NCBI GenBank assembly: GCA_002416125.1
Contig: DIBU01000019.1
Span: 1-64,000, forward strand
Origin: Halieaceae bacterium UBA5044
GTDB lineage: Bacteria; Pseudomonadota; Gammaproteobacteria; Pseudomonadales; Halieaceae
Direction of reading: 5' to 3'
DNA length: 64,000 nt
Shown here: one piece after another, positions 51,900 to 59,399 of the stretch
How the letters are laid out: every line of letters starts with the position of its first letter
Position numbering within the stretch: position 1 is the first letter of the stretch
Notes under the pieces: model-generated
Told to the model about the DNA's origin: nothing
Seen by the model: the letters and a program-made list of their open reading frames with translations, nothing else
Databases searched by the model: none
Translations under genes and position numbers: made by a program

Positions 51900-54002
51900 A
51901 TGGGAAGCGGCGGCAAGCTGGATGCCCGTTTCGAGCAAGCGCTCGCAGTACATCAGGCAGGCGATTTGCAGGAAGCGCAGAAGCGCTACCGGCAGATTCT
52001 GCGCAAGCACCCACGTCACGCTCATGCCCTGCATTTGCTCGGCCTGATCGACTTCCAGTGCGGGCGCGCCGAGGATGCGGTGCGGCAGATAGACCGGGCC
52101 ATTGCGCTGAGTCCCGGCAATCCCGCGTTTTACTCCAATCGCGCCAATGCACTGCAGCACCTCGGGCAATGGGAGGCGGCCGTGGCGGGCTACGACACCG
52201 CGCTCAGGCTCAAGCCTGACTTTGCGGAGGCCGTATTCAACCGCGCCAGCGCGCTGCAGAAGCTGGGGCGTCACCGCGAGGCGCTCGTCGGGTTTGAGTA
52301 CGCCGCGCGCCTGGCGCCCCGCGATGCGGATATTCGGGTGGGGCAGGCCGCGGCGCTGCGCGCGCTGGGCCGCGGCGAGGAGGCGCTGGCTGCTCTGGAA
52401 CAGGCTCTGCTGCTGAACCCGGCTTCCGCCAGTGCCTGGTGTCATCGCGGCAATATACAGCATGACCTGGGGGACACCGCGGCAGCGGAGGCCAGCTACA
52501 GTCGGGCGCTGGCATTTCAGCCCGGCCTGGCGCTGGCGCACGCCAATCGCGGACACCTGCATCAGGAAAACGGCGAGTTCTCCGCGGCCATTGCAGACTA
52601 CCGCCAGGCGCTGGCCGCCAGCACTGCGGCTGCCGAATTTGCCTACCTGCGCGGCGCCGTGCTGCACGCCCGCCTGAGCCTGTGTGATTGGGAGGGCATT
52701 GACACCGAGATCAGTGAACTGTTGCAGGACCTGCAGCGCGGCGTGCTCTGCACCGCCCCGTTCCCGCTGTTGACGCTGACCGACGATCCAGCGCTGCAGT
52801 CCCAACTTGCCGGTCGGTGGTGCGCGCAGCGCGTTCGTCAACGACCGCAACCTGAGTATGCGCCGCCGCCGGCCCTGGGTGAGCGTATTCGACTGGGTTA
52901 TTTCTCTGCCGATTTTCACGCGCACGCGACGGCCTACCTGATTGCCGAGCTCTTCGAGCGGCACGACCGCGAGCGTTTCGAGCTGATTGCGTTTTCCTAC
53001 GGACCGCCGGTGCAGGACGCGATGCGCACCCGGCTCGAAGCCGCATTCGACCAGTTTCTGGATGTGCGCGAGCTGGGTGATGAGGCGGTCGCACAGCGAT
53101 CCCGCGAGCTGGGTATCGATGTGGCGATTGACCTCAAGGGCTACACCCGGGACCAGCGTATGGATATTTTCGCCTGGGGTGCGGCTCCGATACAGGTCAG
53201 TTACCTGGGCTACCCGGGCACCCTGGCCTGTCCCCACATTGACTACCTGGTCGCGGATCCCGTGTTGATTCCCGCCGAGCAACGCGCGCATTACCCCGAA
53301 CACATTGTGTTCATGCCCGGCAGTTACCAGTGCAACGACAGCCAGCGGCCGATCCCGCGGCAGGCGCCGGCGCGAGCGACGTTGGGGTTGCCGGAAGACG
53401 CGCTGGTGTTTGCCGCTTTCAATACGCTGTTCAAGCTGACGCCGGAGGTGTTTCGCGCCTGGATGGAGATTCTGCAGGCAGTGCCGAACAGCGTACTCTG
53501 GCTGCTGGAGGGGCATCCCGACGCCATGGCGAACCTGCGTCGTGAAGCCGGGCGTGCCGGGCTGGAACCGGAACGTCTGGTGTTTGCGCCGCGTGTACCC
53601 CTGGCCGAACACCTGGCCCGGCACGCTTGCGCTGATCTGTTTCTCGATACGTTTCCCTGCAACGCGCACACCACCGCCAGCGACGCACTCTGGGCAGGGC
53701 TGCCGGTCCTGACCCTGGCCGGGCAGGGATTTGCCAGCCGGGTTGCAGCCAGCCTGCTGCACGCGGTGGAGTTGCCCGAACTGGTGACCCACAACCTCGC
53801 CGACTACGTGCAGACTGCCATTGCGCTGTCTCGGGATCCGCAGCGCCGAGCCCACCTGCGCGCGCAGCTTGCAGCGGCACGTGCCAGCTCATCCCTGTTT
53901 GATGCACAGGGTTTTGCCCGCCAGCTGGAACGGGCCTACACGACCATGGTGGATTTCCGGCGCCGCGGTGTTGCACAGCAGGACATCCATCTTGAGCCGT
54001 AA
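51900..54002 (+). CDS. TPR-containing O-GlcNAc transferase-like protein (GT41), copy 1
   Basis: 700 residues. About seven TPR repeats (residues 7-245) form the substrate-binding superhelix, followed by a GT41 catalytic region (about 295-690): GYFSADFHAHATAYL, DLKGYTRDQRM, IQVSYLGYPGT, QCNDSQR, FNTLFKLTPEVF, FLDTFPCNAHTTASDALWAGLPVLT and the UDP-contact end. It should add GlcNAc or another sugar to Ser/Thr of protein acceptors in the cytoplasm. It is divergent from the small-protein/glycosyltransferase operon and followed, with overlap, by a paralogue. The donor sugar is not readable from sequence. Confidence 0.9.
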   Translation: MGSGGKLDARFEQALAVHQAGDLQEAQKRYRQILRKHPRHAHALHLLGLIDFQCGRAEDAVRQIDRAIALSPGNPAFYSNRANALQHLGQWEAAVAGYDTALRLKPDFAEAVFNRASALQKLGRHREALVGFEYAARLAPRDADIRVGQAAALRALGRGEEALAALEQALLLNPASASAWCHRGNIQHDLGDTAAAEASYSRALAFQPGLALAHANRGHLHQENGEFSAAIADYRQALAASTAAAEFAYLRGAVLHARLSLCDWEGIDTEISELLQDLQRGVLCTAPFPLLTLTDDPALQSQLAGRWCAQRVRQRPQPEYAPPPALGERIRLGYFSADFHAHATAYLIAELFERHDRERFELIAFSYGPPVQDAMRTRLEAAFDQFLDVRELGDEAVAQRSRELGIDVAIDLKGYTRDQRMDIFAWGAAPIQVSYLGYPGTLACPHIDYLVADPVLIPAEQRAHYPEHIVFMPGSYQCNDSQRPIPRQAPARATLGLPEDALVFAAFNTLFKLTPEVFRAWMEILQAVPNSVLWLLEGHPDAMANLRREAGRAGLEPERLVFAPRVPLAEHLARHACADLFLDTFPCNAHTTASDALWAGLPVLTLAGQGFASRVAASLLHAVELPELVTHNLADYVQTAIALSRDPQRRAHLRAQLAAARASSSLFDAQGFARQLERAYTTMVDFRRRGVAQQDIHLEP

Positions 54003-56049
54003 GCCATCGAAAGGAGCCCTGCCACCGGCACTCCAGGCACGCTATCGCGAAGCGGTCGCGCTGCACCAGAGTGGACACCCCGCTCGTGCCAGCGCGCTGT
54101 ACGCCGAAGTGCTGGCGGTGCGTCCGCGGCATTTCGACAGCCTTCACCTGCGCGGTGTGGCGGCGCTGCAGCTGGGCGATACCGAGCGAGGCATACAGTG
54201 GCTGCAGGCAGCGATCAAAATCGACGGCAGCGTGGGGCCCGCCCATTTCAACCTGGGCAATGCGCTGCTTGCTGCCGGCCAGCTGGAGCCCGCCCTCGCC
54301 TGTTTCGATCGGGCGGTGGCGCTGAAACCCGATTATGCACAGGCCTGGAGCAACCGCGGCAATGCGCTGCTGGACCTGCGCCGCGTGTCGGCGGCACTGG
54401 ACAGTTATGACCGCGCTCTCGCCTGCAAGGCCGATTACGCGGATGCCTGGTACAACCGGGGTAACGCGCTGCTGGATCTTGGCCGCCCGGCGGATGCCCT
54501 GGCGAGCTTTGACCGGGCACTCGCCCTGGATGCGCGGCACAGCCAGGCCTGGTGCAACCGTGGCAAGGCGCTTGCCGACCTGCAGACGCTGGTACCTGCG
54601 GCAGAGAGCTACCAGCGGGCCCTCGAGCTGCGCCCGGGATACCCCTTCCTGTTTGGCACGTGGTTGCACACGCGCATGAAGGTCTGCGACTGGTCCGGCC
54701 TTACGGCGGATACTGCACGCCTGCAGCAGGGCATCGCGGCGGGTGAGGCGATTGCACCACCCTTCCCGGTGCTGGCCCTGCTGGATTCACCTGCGCTGCA
54801 GCGGCAGGCCGCTGCCCGCTATGCGCAGGCGCGCTATCCACGCGCCGCAGCGCCAGATGCGTTTCCGGCTTCCGCGCCGGCTGCACCGATCAAGGTGGCG
54901 TACTACTCGGCTGATTTTCGTGAGCATGCGACAACGCACCTGCTGCTGGAGGCGCTCGAGTCCCACAGCGATGCGCGTGTGCAGTGTTATGGCTTCGGGT
55001 TTGGTCCCGCGGCGGAGGACGCTGCCAGCGCGCGACTTGCCGCCGCGTTTCACCGGTTTATCGATGTGAACACCATGACCGACCAGCAGGTGGCCGCACT
55101 GTCGCGTGAACTGGGTGTCGATATTGCCGTTGATCTGAAAGGCTACACGCGCGACTCGCGACCGGGCCTGTTCGCGGCGGGCTGTGCCCCGGTGCAGGTG
55201 AGCTACCTCGGCTATCCGGGCACGATGGCCACGGATTATCACGATTACCTGATTGCCGATACGGTAGTTGTTCCCCCCGCGCAACGCGGGCACTACAGCG
55301 AACAGCTGGTCTACCTGCCGGGGTGCTACCAGGCCAACGACTCGCGCCGCGCACCTGCGGTGGAGCCCGTGAGTCGCGCTGCGCTGGGCTTGCCGGAGAG
55401 GGCTTTCGTGTTCTGCTGCTTCAATAACAGCTACAAGATCCTGCCTGAAACCTTCGCCTGCTGGATGCGGCTGCTGCAGGCCGTGGAGGGCAGTGTGCTC
55501 TGGCTGCTGGAAGACAGCAAGGACGCCTCGGCGCGGCTGTGCGAGGCGGCGCTGGGTCACGGTGTAGAACCCCAGCGCCTGGTATTCGCCCCGCGTGTCG
55601 GGGCGGCCGAACATCTGGCGCGTCACCGCGCAGCGGACCTGTTTCTCGACACATGGCCCTGCAATGCGCACACCACGGCCAGCGACGCGCTGTGGGCGGG
55701 TCTGCCGCTGCTGACAGTGATGGGAGAGGCATTCGCCGGGCGGGTCGCAGCAAGCCTGCTGCACGCGCTGGGTCTGCCCGAGCTGATAGTCACCACGGAG
55801 CATGCCTATGAACAGCGTGCACGCGCTTTGGCGACGGATCCTGCTGCACTGGCGTCCCTGCGTGAGCGCCTGGCCGAGCAGCGGCTCAGCAGCCCGCTGT
55901 TCGACGGTCGCGCAATGGCGCGCAATCTCGAGACAGCCTATGCCGCGATGCACCAGCGCCGCCTGTCAGGGCTGCCGCCCGCGGCACTGGCCGTGGAGGC
56001 AGACGGCAGCTACCGGCTGCTGGATGCACAGGCTGTTGCAGATGAGTGA
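53992..56049 (+). CDS. TPR-containing O-GlcNAc transferase-like protein (GT41), copy 2
   Basis: About 685 residues. Six TPR repeats (about 15-230) and a GT41 catalytic region (about 285-670) with YYSADFREHATTHLL, DLKGYTRDSR, VQVSYLGYPGTMA, YQANDSRR, FNNSYKILPETF and FLDTWPCNAHTTASDALWAGLPLLT. It is a tandem paralogue of the preceding gene. The start is TTG 53992, inside the end of copy 1, with AGGA about 9 nt upstream; the long open frame from 53821 is shadow sequence in copy 1. The two enzymes may differ in acceptor choice through their TPRs. It overlaps tadA by 8 nt. Confidence 0.87.
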   Translation: MSRKPSKGALPPALQARYREAVALHQSGHPARASALYAEVLAVRPRHFDSLHLRGVAALQLGDTERGIQWLQAAIKIDGSVGPAHFNLGNALLAAGQLEPALACFDRAVALKPDYAQAWSNRGNALLDLRRVSAALDSYDRALACKADYADAWYNRGNALLDLGRPADALASFDRALALDARHSQAWCNRGKALADLQTLVPAAESYQRALELRPGYPFLFGTWLHTRMKVCDWSGLTADTARLQQGIAAGEAIAPPFPVLALLDSPALQRQAAARYAQARYPRAAAPDAFPASAPAAPIKVAYYSADFREHATTHLLLEALESHSDARVQCYGFGFGPAAEDAASARLAAAFHRFIDVNTMTDQQVAALSRELGVDIAVDLKGYTRDSRPGLFAAGCAPVQVSYLGYPGTMATDYHDYLIADTVVVPPAQRGHYSEQLVYLPGCYQANDSRRAPAVEPVSRAALGLPERAFVFCCFNNSYKILPETFACWMRLLQAVEGSVLWLLEDSKDASARLCEAALGHGVEPQRLVFAPRVGAAEHLARHRAADLFLDTWPCNAHTTASDALWAGLPLLTVMGEAFAGRVAASLLHALGLPELIVTTEHAYEQRARALATDPAALASLRERLAEQRLSSPLFDGRAMARNLETAYAAMHQRRLSGLPPAALAVEADGSYRLLDAQAVADE

Positions 56050-56494
56050 GCACCGCCGCTGGATGGAGCAGGCCCTGGCGCTGGCGGATCGCGCGGCATC
56101 CCAGGGCGAGGTGCCTGTGGGTGCCCTGGTGGTGCGCGACGGGCAGCTGCTGGGACAGGGCTGGAACCGGGTCATCAGCGATGCGGACCCGACCGCCCAC
56201 GCGGAAATCGTGGCCTTGCGCGATGCGGCACGCGCGGAGGGCAATTACCGTTTGCCCGGTGCAACGCTCTACGTCACCCTGGAACCCTGCAGTATGTGTG
56301 CGGGCGCACTGGTACATGCGCGCATCGCCCTGCTGGTCTTTGCGGCCCGCGAGCCGCGCGCCGGCGTCGTCTGCAGTCAGTGTGCGTTGCTGGAATCGCC
56401 CTGGTACAACCACACGGTGCGCTGGGAGGAGGGGGTGTTGGCCGAGGCGTCCAGTGAGCGTTTGCAGGCGTTTTTTCGCGCCCGCCGTTCATAG
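56042..56494 (+). CDS. tadA: tRNA-specific adenosine deaminase
   Basis: 150 residues. Converts wobble adenosine-34 to inosine in tRNA-Arg(ACG). Zinc and proton-shuttle motifs are intact: HAE (TAHAEIVAL) and PCSMC. YNH near the C-terminus is also family-typical. The ATG lies inside the end of the second OGT gene (8-nt overlap), an odd housekeeping passenger at the end of a glycosyltransferase operon. It converges with mltF, whose stop abuts the tadA stop. Confidence 0.93.
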   Translation: MSEHRRWMEQALALADRAASQGEVPVGALVVRDGQLLGQGWNRVISDADPTAHAEIVALRDAARAEGNYRLPGATLYVTLEPCSMCAGALVHARIALLVFAAREPRAGVVCSQCALLESPWYNHTVRWEEGVLAEASSERLQAFFRARRS

Positions 56495-57922
56495 CGCGAG
56501 GAAGCGTTCCCCTTGCAGCGCCGCCGGGAGGAACTGCATCGGGTTCAGGGGTTGGCCCGGCTGATTGGCTGACATGTCCTTCCACTGCAGAATGCTGTAG
56601 TAGTGACGAATGTTCTGCACGAAATTCGCCGCCTCCCTGCCCCGCGCATAGCCGTAGCGCGTATTGCGGTAGTGCTCTCTTTTCTGCAGTAGAGGCAGCG
56701 TTTCCATGACGTCGCTCCACAGGTGGGGGTCGCCGCCCCGTTGCTCGGTCAGCACCCTGGCATCTTCGAGGTGTGCCAGCCCGATATTGTAAGCAGCCAG
56801 CGCGAGCCAGGTCCGGTCCGGCTCGTCGATGTCCGCTGGCAGGCGCCTGCGTATATTCTTCAGGTAGCGGGCTCCCCCGCGCAGGCTCTGCAGGGGGTCC
56901 AGCCGGTCCTTGACGCCCATTTCCCGCGCCGTGGGCCCGGTGAGCATCATCATACCGCGCACCCCCGTGGGGGAGGTGGCTTCCGGGTCCCAGTGGGACT
57001 CCTGGTAGGCGATGGCGGCCAGCAGGTGCCAGTCCAGCTTGTACTCTTCCGCGACCTGGCGAATAAGCTTGCTGTACGCAGGCAGCTTGCTGCGGATATT
57101 GCGGGCAAAGACGTGCGATCCCACGCGCGACAGCACGGTGTTGTGTCCGAAGTGCTGCTCTCGCAGCTGTTCCAGACGGCCGTCCTCTTGCAGCGCGCTG
57201 AGAAATGTATCGGCGCGTTCAATCAGTGCGGTGTACTCGTCACCGGGGGGGAAGTACCACACCATATCCTGCTCACTGCCCAGGTTGAAGGCGACGTCGA
57301 GGCGGGAATACAGGCTCTGTTGCATGCGGAACTCGTTTGAGTCGATGACTGCAATGTCTGCGTCGCCGCTGTCTACTCGTTCCAGCAACTCCATCGTATC
57401 GGCGCCGCGCACGGCTTCCCAGCTCAGCTCCGGCCAGGCGGCTGACTTGAGTTCCTGCAGCGTCTGTTCGTGGCTGCTTCCCGCCAGCACCACCAGGTGC
57501 AGGTCTTCGATGTCGTCCAGTCCCGAGGGTTTGCGCCTGCCCGTGCGATAGATGACGCGGGGCACCAGACTGGCGTAGGGCGTGGAGTGGTTGAACATCG
57601 CGCTGCGCGCTTGAGTGAGACTCAGGCCCGCCGCCGCAAAGTGCGCCTCCCGCCGTTGCAGGCGGCGAAAAATGCCGCCCAGGCTGTAGGCGGTGTCCAT
57701 CTGCAGGGTCACGCCCAGTTCCTCCGCGAACAGCTGGGCCAGATCGTGCTCGAAGCCCGCGGCGCCGTTCTTGTCGAGGTAGAAGGTGGTGGGACTGTTC
57801 CGGCTGACGACCACCAGTTCGCCATCCGCGAGCACCTGCTGCAGCGCATCGTCACGCGAGCAGCCGGAGAGCAGGACAGCGGTGGCGAAAGCCAGCAACC
57901 ACAGTGATCTTTGCAGGGTCAT
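56489..57922 (-). CDS. mltF: Membrane-bound lytic murein transglycosylase F
   Basis: 477 residues. Lipoprotein signal (LLSGC), then a periplasmic binding-protein-like (SBP_bac_3) regulatory domain (about 35-265) and a C-terminal SLT domain (about 290-450) with catalytic Glu in YQESHWDPEATSPTGVRGMMMLT. It cleaves glycan strands of peptidoglycan to 1,6-anhydro ends at the outer membrane. The two-domain layout and length are those of MltF. Its last codons overlap the convergent tadA end. Confidence 0.93.
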   Translation of the reverse strand: MTLQRSLWLLAFATAVLLSGCSRDDALQQVLADGELVVVSRNSPTTFYLDKNGAAGFEHDLAQLFAEELGVTLQMDTAYSLGGIFRRLQRREAHFAAAGLSLTQARSAMFNHSTPYASLVPRVIYRTGRRKPSGLDDIEDLHLVVLAGSSHEQTLQELKSAAWPELSWEAVRGADTMELLERVDSGDADIAVIDSNEFRMQQSLYSRLDVAFNLGSEQDMVWYFPPGDEYTALIERADTFLSALQEDGRLEQLREQHFGHNTVLSRVGSHVFARNIRSKLPAYSKLIRQVAEEYKLDWHLLAAIAYQESHWDPEATSPTGVRGMMMLTGPTAREMGVKDRLDPLQSLRGGARYLKNIRRRLPADIDEPDRTWLALAAYNIGLAHLEDARVLTEQRGGDPHLWSDVMETLPLLQKREHYRNTRYGYARGREAANFVQNIRHYYSILQWKDMSANQPGQPLNPMQFLPAALQGERFLAL

Positions 57923-58094
57923 GCGCGGATTCTAGCGCCCTGCGGGGTGGCCGAACAGCGTTGGTAAGCTTTACAAACCATGGACATGCGCAGGTTCCGT
58001 CAGGGTCTCGCGGGTTTATCACTCATTCAGGGTATTTGAACCACGTCACTTCAGGGTAGTCTATGTGAAAGTCGAATAATCCGGAGAAAGGCTC

Positions 58095-59282
58095 ATGACG
58101 CTGCCCGCTACGCCGTTAACCCACCGCCCGCCGCTGCGCGCCCAGGACATTTACGACCGTGTGCTTGCGCTGGGGGACATGCTGCGCAAGAACGCGCCAC
58201 TGGCGCGTGAAAGCCGCATGGTGCCGCAGGAAAATATCGATGCCCTGCGGGATGCAGGGTTCTTTCTGGCTCTGCAACCCCGCAAGTGGGGCGGTCACGA
58301 GGTGGATCCGCAGGACTTCTTCCGCATGCACCTCGCCATTGCTGAAAACTGCATGTCCACCGCCTGGGCTGCGGGTATCGTCGCCGTGCACGCGTTCCAG
58401 ATTGCGTTGATGGACGAGCGGGCCCAGACCGATGTCTGGGGCGAGGATGTGCATGTGCGCGCTTCATCGGCTTATGCCCCGATGGGCAAGGTGACCGCCG
58501 TGGAGGGCGGGTTCCGCTTCAGCGGACGCTGGGGTTGGAGCAGCGGCAGCGATCATTGCACCTGGGCATTGCTGGGCGGCATTGCCCCGGACGGCGGCTT
58601 CCGCACCTTCCTTATCCCGCGTAGCGACTATCGCATCGAGGACACCTGGCACGTGATGGGTCTGCAGGGAACCGGCTCCAAGGACATCATTGTGGAAGAT
58701 GTGTTTGTGCCGGAGTACCGCACGCACAAGGCGGAGGACGGTTTCCGCGGCACCAACCCCGGCGTCACCGCCGACAGTGCGCCGCTGTACCGTCTGCCCT
58801 GGGCGCAGCTGTTCGTACGTGTCGTCTCCACACCCGCGATCGGTGCCGCCCGCGACGCCCTGGACCTCTACCGCCAGATGGTCGTGGGCAAGGCCAGCGG
58901 CGACGTGACCAAACTGGCCGGCGATACCGGTACCCAGGAGCGCATTGCCGCGGCCATCACCAGCATCGACGAGATGGAGGCCATTCTGTTCCGGAATTTC
59001 GACCGCATGATGGCCCAGGTCAGCGCCGGAGAAGAAGTGCCTGTGCTGGAGCGGATCAAGTACCGCTACCAGGCGTCACTGGTGATCGAGCGCTGCATGG
59101 CGGTGATTGACAGCCTGTTCTCCTCGGCCGGCGGCAGCTCCGTGTTTCTTGGCAGTGAAATCCAGCAGCGCTTCCTGGATATCCACACTGCCCGCGCCCA
59201 CGTGGCGAACAACCCCACGGCATTTGGCCGGAACCTGGGCGCCGTGCTGCTGGGCGCCGAGAGCACGGACTTCTTCGTCTAG
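58095..59282 (+). CDS. Acyl-CoA-dehydrogenase-fold flavin monooxygenase (HsaA/HpaB-like oxygenase)
   Basis: 395 residues of the acyl-CoA dehydrogenase fold, close in length and pattern to HsaA, the oxygenase that hydroxylates 3-HSA in steroid degradation: AENCMSTAWAAGIVAVHAFQ, FSGRWGWSSGSDHCTW, GLQGTGSKDIIVEDVFVPEYR and GSEIQQRFLDIHTARAHVANNP. Such enzymes use reduced flavin from a partner reductase (HsaB type), and none is adjacent. GGAGAAAGG lies just before the ATG. The true substrate may be another phenol or a non-steroid. Confidence 0.85.
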   Translation: MTLPATPLTHRPPLRAQDIYDRVLALGDMLRKNAPLARESRMVPQENIDALRDAGFFLALQPRKWGGHEVDPQDFFRMHLAIAENCMSTAWAAGIVAVHAFQIALMDERAQTDVWGEDVHVRASSAYAPMGKVTAVEGGFRFSGRWGWSSGSDHCTWALLGGIAPDGGFRTFLIPRSDYRIEDTWHVMGLQGTGSKDIIVEDVFVPEYRTHKAEDGFRGTNPGVTADSAPLYRLPWAQLFVRVVSTPAIGAARDALDLYRQMVVGKASGDVTKLAGDTGTQERIAAAITSIDEMEAILFRNFDRMMAQVSAGEEVPVLERIKYRYQASLVIERCMAVIDSLFSSAGGSSVFLGSEIQQRFLDIHTARAHVANNPTAFGRNLGAVLLGAESTDFFV

Positions 59283-59300
59283 GAGGGTCTGCCGCCCGCG

Positions 59301-59340
59301 CAGGGAGTGAATTTGCCCGCCGATTGGCGGTGACTCCCTG
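59301..59340. repeat. Long imperfect hairpin between the HsaA-like gene and purL
   Basis: CAGGGAGT (59301-59308) pairs with ACTCCCTG (59333-59340). Inside, CCGCC (59317-59321) pairs with GGCGG (59326-59330) around a 4-nt loop. No T-run follows, so it is not a classical terminator. It overlaps the proposed purL -35, so an operator role is also possible. Confidence 0.55.
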
Positions 59341-59359
59341 CGGCTCTATCCCGTACAAT
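59330..59359 (+). promoter_or_regulatory. Candidate sigma-70 promoter of purL
   Basis: GTGACT (59330-59335, 4 of 6 against TTGACA), an 18-bp spacer and TACAAT (59354-59359, 5 of 6 against TATAAT). A transcription start near 59366 would leave a leader of about 34 nt. The -35 lies in the right arm of the hairpin. Confidence 0.5.
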
Positions 59360-59399
59360 GGCGGGCTTTCAGAAAGCCGCTCCTGGAGCCCGCCCCAGC

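Noticed and set aside
51861..53855. 664-codon minus-strand open frame opposite the first OGT gene
   Set aside because: Low-complexity Arg/Gln/Gly-rich antisense sequence; the plus strand encodes a complete GT41 protein.
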